IMG/VR virus record: IMGVR_UViG_3300042503_000615
Span: 1 to 27,401 of that record
Reading direction: 5' to 3' (one strand)
Length of the DNA stretch: 27,401 nt
Source of the DNA: a virus
Shown here: positions 24,280 to 27,401 of the stretch, in pieces
Numbering within the stretch: the first letter of the stretch is position 1
Layout: each line of letters begins with the position of its first letter
Notes under the pieces: model-generated
What the model was told of the DNA's origin: nothing
The model's input: the letters and a program-made list of their open reading frames with translations, nothing else
Databases searched by the model: none
Translations under genes and position numbers: made by a program

Positions 24280-24495
24280 TCAAACAGGCAGTTTTGACTT
24301 TTTGGGAAGCAGGTTCAGTTCCTGCCCTTCAGCCTTGATTTTTTCAATGATGGGCTTGCTTAAGAATTTGGCAGCGACTTGTGGCTCAATACCGAACCGC
24401 TCGCACACGGCTATCACCGCGTCAATATACGAAACTTCGTACTTCTTGACATGGTTCTCTACTTCGCGGGGGAAACGGATGTTGTTGATGTCCAT
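24280..24495 (-). CDS. 33: Late transcription co-activator gp33
   Basis: The 71-aa product from ATG 24495 (MDINNIRFPREVENHVKKYE) has AAGG 5 nt upstream; a longer form from 24522 would begin at the predicted transcript start and is less likely. The family pattern is visible: FPREVENHVKKYEVSYIDAV, CERFGIEPQVAAKFLSKPI and EKIKAEGQELNLLPKKSKLP. gp33 binds the flap of host RNA polymerase and couples it to the sliding clamp so that gp55-directed polymerase fires late promoters. Genes 33 and 32 also lie near each other in T4. Its targets should include the NATAAATA elements in this window. Confidence 0.88.
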   Translation of the reverse strand: MDINNIRFPREVENHVKKYEVSYIDAVIAVCERFGIEPQVAAKFLSKPIIEKIKAEGQELNLLPKKSKLPV

Positions 24496-24534
24496 AGTAG
24501 CCTTGCTTTCGGAAATATACATAGGTAGTAACCA

Positions 24535-24542
24535 TATTTAGG
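24535..24542 (-). promoter_or_regulatory. Late-promoter-like element ahead of gp33
   Basis: Minus-strand CCTAAATA fits the CTAAATA/NATAAATA-type late element reported for T4-like cyanophages. A start about 11-13 nt downstream (near 24524) leaves a leader of roughly 29 nt to the preferred gp33 ATG, containing its AAGG. Confidence 0.5.
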
Positions 24543-24580
24543 TTCACTTTAGCCCAAGACCCTGCACAGCGGAGAATCCA

Positions 24581-26341
24581 ATGGGAGCAACTAGCGACAA
24601 CTATCAGATTGTTACCAGTGGTACTACTTATACCATAGCCAGCGATTATGTCAACCCCACTGGTGGCGAAACCGCTCATATTCAACTGGTCAAAATAATC
24701 CACGGGGCTGATGGAGCAACCGCATACGCAACATCGACTACACCCCTTCCTGTTGGTGTGTGTGGTGCATGGGCGCGATACGACTATCTGTCAACATCAG
24801 GATACTACGGTCTTGCAGTAAATATTGTTGGATTCACGGGAACCGACTCGCTTGCCATCGTAGGAACATCGGGCGGCGAAGCCGTTGGAATCACTGTTGG
24901 TACGCTTGTGGTGTCCGCAACCGATCTTGACACCCGCACCCTTTACGGCGGAACCGTTGGGTATACTCTAGGCATCACTGGCGGAATCGACTATGTGGCG
25001 GTACAGGGCATTTGCGGTGGATATCCCGTAGGAATCACCGTTGACGGCTCTCTGCCTGTTTCTCTGTCTGTATCCTCAAACATTGGAATATTTGGTGTAA
25101 GCGGTGCCACAGCAGTGGGGGTCACATTCGGAACGGTAAACATCCGTGGCATAACTGCCGCATCGGACACAATCACCGTTTACGGTGGCGGAACAGCATC
25201 CACTGTGTCTGTGGGTTTGTTTGGATTCACAGGTGCAACTGCTGCTCCTTTGTATGCAGAAAACAATGCTCTCAATGTAAATGTGAAAACATTTGCAGTG
25301 GGCATCAGCGGAGTAACCGTTTCTGCCTCGGACTTGGACATCAGAGACATTGACTACACCACAGACACCATTACCGTAGTAGGTGAAGGAGCAAGCGATG
25401 ATGCTTCTCTGTCAACGGTTCCGACATACATCACAGGTCTTGACACCAACGGAAACCTCATTCAGATTGGCGGAATAACGGGTGCAGGATGGTGTGCTGG
25501 TGCGCTGAATGTGTACCTGGTAAATGACGGCATCACATTTGCCGTCAATGCAACTGCAACATTCTCTGCCGAAATCGGAATCACCGCTCCAGCAGCAGGT
25601 GCAATTCCTGTTCAAGGCTCAACATACGCCGCATATCCCGTATGGATTGCTGGTAACACAAGCGGAGATCCTGTCTCCGTGCAGGGAACCTGTGGCGGAT
25701 ACTTGCTCGTAGATGTCAAGAATTTTGACACCAACATTGCAACAGTAAACACCACAGCCACGAACATCAAGAACAACACCGACTTCATGGCTGCTGTGAA
25801 GAAGGCTCTGTATTCGGATGCACAGAGCGTGGGCGCGTTTGATTTCTCCGACAAGTTCTCCATATACACACTCGTCCGCGACAGCATTGGTGTCAATATC
25901 GAAGCACTGAAGAATGCAATTGTTCTGAATGGATCACTGTACAGCAGCCAAGACTCTATGGCAGTGACCGTTGTGGCACAGAAGCAGCAGCCATCGTTCA
26001 TGGCTCGTACTGCATCGGCTACAAACTCGTCACAGAACCTGACAGCGTTCAACAGTGGATCGGGGTACACCTGTGCAAACGGTGTACGCATCAAGACTTC
26101 GCGCATCGCAACAGGCGCAAACGCCTCGCAGAATGAAGTCATGTGCGTAATTTCAGAAGCGGATGCCGCTCTTTATGGAGCGTCCGCAGGAACCGCATCG
26201 TATGTGCTGTATCACGGCGATGAAATGTTCTTTGAAGTAGACAACATCAACAAGATCAAGGTGTTCTACCCTGCATACTCTGCTTCCTTTGCTCCGCACA
26301 ACACGGGAGCAGGCATGACATTCTCGTTCTACGCTTCCTAA
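24581..26341 (+). CDS. Repetitive beta-rich virion protein, 586 aa
   Basis: No family was recognised with confidence. Residues about 80-290 contain irregular repeats of roughly 30 residues built on strands such as LAIVGTSGGEAVGITVG, VAVQGICGGYPVGITVDG and IGIFGVSGATAVGVTFG, suggesting a stacked beta structure. A less repetitive middle follows, with a short charged helix near 400-430 (NTDFMAAVKKALYSDAQS). The C-terminal ~110 residues look globular, with YVLYHGDEMFFEVDNINKIK near the end. Charged residues are scarce in the repeat part, as in fibres, capsid decorations and baseplate adhesins. The ribosome binding site is GGAG, 7 nt before the ATG. It overlaps the next gene by one base (TAATG), so the two products are probably made together and may assemble together. 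Confidence 0.75.
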   Translation: MGATSDNYQIVTSGTTYTIASDYVNPTGGETAHIQLVKIIHGADGATAYATSTTPLPVGVCGAWARYDYLSTSGYYGLAVNIVGFTGTDSLAIVGTSGGEAVGITVGTLVVSATDLDTRTLYGGTVGYTLGITGGIDYVAVQGICGGYPVGITVDGSLPVSLSVSSNIGIFGVSGATAVGVTFGTVNIRGITAASDTITVYGGGTASTVSVGLFGFTGATAAPLYAENNALNVNVKTFAVGISGVTVSASDLDIRDIDYTTDTITVVGEGASDDASLSTVPTYITGLDTNGNLIQIGGITGAGWCAGALNVYLVNDGITFAVNATATFSAEIGITAPAAGAIPVQGSTYAAYPVWIAGNTSGDPVSVQGTCGGYLLVDVKNFDTNIATVNTTATNIKNNTDFMAAVKKALYSDAQSVGAFDFSDKFSIYTLVRDSIGVNIEALKNAIVLNGSLYSSQDSMAVTVVAQKQQPSFMARTASATNSSQNLTAFNSGSGYTCANGVRIKTSRIATGANASQNEVMCVISEADAALYGASAGTASYVLYHGDEMFFEVDNINKIKVFYPAYSASFAPHNTGAGMTFSFYAS

Positions 26342-27401
26342 TGCTAGACAGAAACGAAAACTACTGGTTCAGTAAATTCTACAACGCCAACACAATAGAT
26401 TTGGCGATTGATGATCCTGTTAGGATTCAAGACACCTACATCACAAACACGATATCAGACACGAAGGTGCTGGCGTTTGATCGCAAAGCACAGAACTTTA
26501 TTGAATTGAATGATGTGGTGGTCAGCGAAGAGGTCACCAGCGAAGAATTTGCAGGCGGCAAAAACACAAATACGCTGTATCAGAACAGAACCACACTGAA
26601 AATTGGCGGTACTGGCGACTCCACATATCGCGGAGTGCTGATTTTCAACATACGAGACAGCGTAGAAGACGCAGTAAGTGCAATCACAGGGTATACAGCA
26701 GGGATGGAATACTCCATTCTCCACGCAAACATCACCCTGACATCATCCGAAGGTCAAAGCGGTGGAGTTTTGCAGGCTTTCATGCTTGCAACGGGTGCAT
26801 CAACAGACGAAAGCACCACATGGACGAAGCCATCACAGGCATACGAGACAACATGGACTGCTGGTGGAGAGCAGGAGCCGCTTTCGGCTGAAATAATCGC
26901 CACAGGATCGTGGAACGGTCACGATGCAACCTTTGATATCACCCCATTCTTCAATATTTGGAAGTCTTCAGGCAAAGATACGCTTGAAGTAGCAGTGAAA
27001 ACGGATGAAACATCGCCAGATGTGCGGCAATTCCACTCGCAGCAGGCGGCTTCTCCTCTGCTTGGAGCAATTCCGCAGTCGAATGTTGTGTTTTACGGCG
27101 CAGGAGACAGCAATTCCATCAACACAGAGGGAGTTGTGGTCAAAATATCGCAGCAGTTGCCGTATTTGACACTAGAAAGCGCGGAAACAGAAGGCACAGG
27201 AACAAACCGATGGTCTGCTTTCAACGCATCATTGTCCGTTGGCAACACATTTTCCATGTTCTTGCCTGATATCCAAGGAACCGCAAGCACATACACCCTG
27301 ATAGACAAGCGAAGCGGGGACAGCGGCGTTCAGATGATCATTTCGGGAGACACGGCGGGATTCTCGTCCACCGTTCACACCACCGCAGAGTTCAGTTGCA
27401 C
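26341..27401 (+). CDS. DNRLRE-like adhesin/structural protein, partial (continues beyond right edge)
   Basis: The ATG at 26341 shares its A with the preceding TAA stop; the frame is open for 353 codons to the end of the window. Residues about 65-215 resemble the DNRLRE/CBM96-type beta-sandwich: TYRGVLIFNIRDSVEDAV, a SILHANITLTSSE strand, paired tryptophan loops (STTWTKPS, TTWTAGGEQE), then WNGHDATFDITPFFNIWKS and DTLEVAVKTDE. Such modules bind glycans or pack surface fibres in bacterial and phage proteins. The next part (about 230-353) looks like another beta domain. A host-surface or virion-decoration role is inferred. Confidence 0.72.
   Translation, partial: MLDRNENYWFSKFYNANTIDLAIDDPVRIQDTYITNTISDTKVLAFDRKAQNFIELNDVVVSEEVTSEEFAGGKNTNTLYQNRTTLKIGGTGDSTYRGVLIFNIRDSVEDAVSAITGYTAGMEYSILHANITLTSSEGQSGGVLQAFMLATGASTDESTTWTKPSQAYETTWTAGGEQEPLSAEIIATGSWNGHDATFDITPFFNIWKSSGKDTLEVAVKTDETSPDVRQFHSQQAASPLLGAIPQSNVVFYGAGDSNSINTEGVVVKISQQLPYLTLESAETEGTGTNRWSAFNASLSVGNTFSMFLPDIQGTASTYTLIDKRSGDSGVQMIISGDTAGFSSTVHTTAEFSC

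Overview
The window is a late structural module from a T4-superfamily myovirus, of the marine/cyanophage-related type rather than a close relative of coliphage T4. The call rests on a coherent set of recognisable baseplate and tail proteins (gp48, gp53, gp27, gp5, gp25, gp6, a gp7-like region, gp26, a gp54/gp19-type tube protein), head-completion nuclease gp4, single-strand DNA-binding protein gp32 and late-transcription factor gp33. No host genes, tRNAs, IS elements or CRISPR arrays were seen. The host cannot be deduced from the sequence.

Layout. (1) Bases 1-18712, minus strand: one very compact operon read right to left, with genes overlapping by 1-4 nt or separated by a few nt. Order: gp48 tube cap, gp53 wedge, gp27-like hub, gp5-like spike without lysozyme, a 120-aa fibre-type protein, a collagen-like fibre protein, an 811-aa beta-rich fibre protein, a 47-aa microprotein, a PAAR spike tip, a 265-aa unknown, a membrane-anchored GAF-like protein, gp25, gp6, a 1922-aa protein joining a gp7-like wedge region to several LamG-like lectin modules, and the start of another LamG-type protein cut by the window edge. 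A late-promoter-like element (CATAAATA) sits just upstream of gp48. (2) Bases 18753-23179, plus strand: gp4, a conserved unknown, a gp54/gp19-like tube protein, then a second late-promoter-like element (GATAAATA) ahead of gp26, a -1 frame extension of gp26, and a tape-measure-like 594-aa protein. (3) Bases 23178-24542, minus strand: gp33 (own late-like promoter CCTAAATA) and gp32 (sigma70-like promoter, structured leader, UUCG-loop terminator). (4) Bases 24581-27401, plus strand: a 586-aa repetitive beta-rich virion protein and a partial DNRLRE-like adhesin.

How it works together. gp27, gp5 and PAAR form the central spike; gp48 and gp54 start the tube; gp6, gp25, gp53 and the gp7-like part form the wedges; the lectin, collagen-like and DNRLRE-like proteins are probable receptor-binding parts. 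gp26 with its extension would act in hub or tail assembly just ahead of the tape measure; gp4 finishes heads; gp33 would switch on the three late promoters; gp32 serves replication.

The most notable observation is a canonical -1 frameshift cassette at the very end of gp26: an in-phase T_TTT_TTT heptamer, a 6-nt spacer, a foldable hairpin, and a 62-codon open -1 frame lacking its own ribosome binding site, directly before the tape-measure gene. This mirrors the tail-assembly-chaperone arrangement of siphophages (lambda G/GT) inside a T4-type hub operon.
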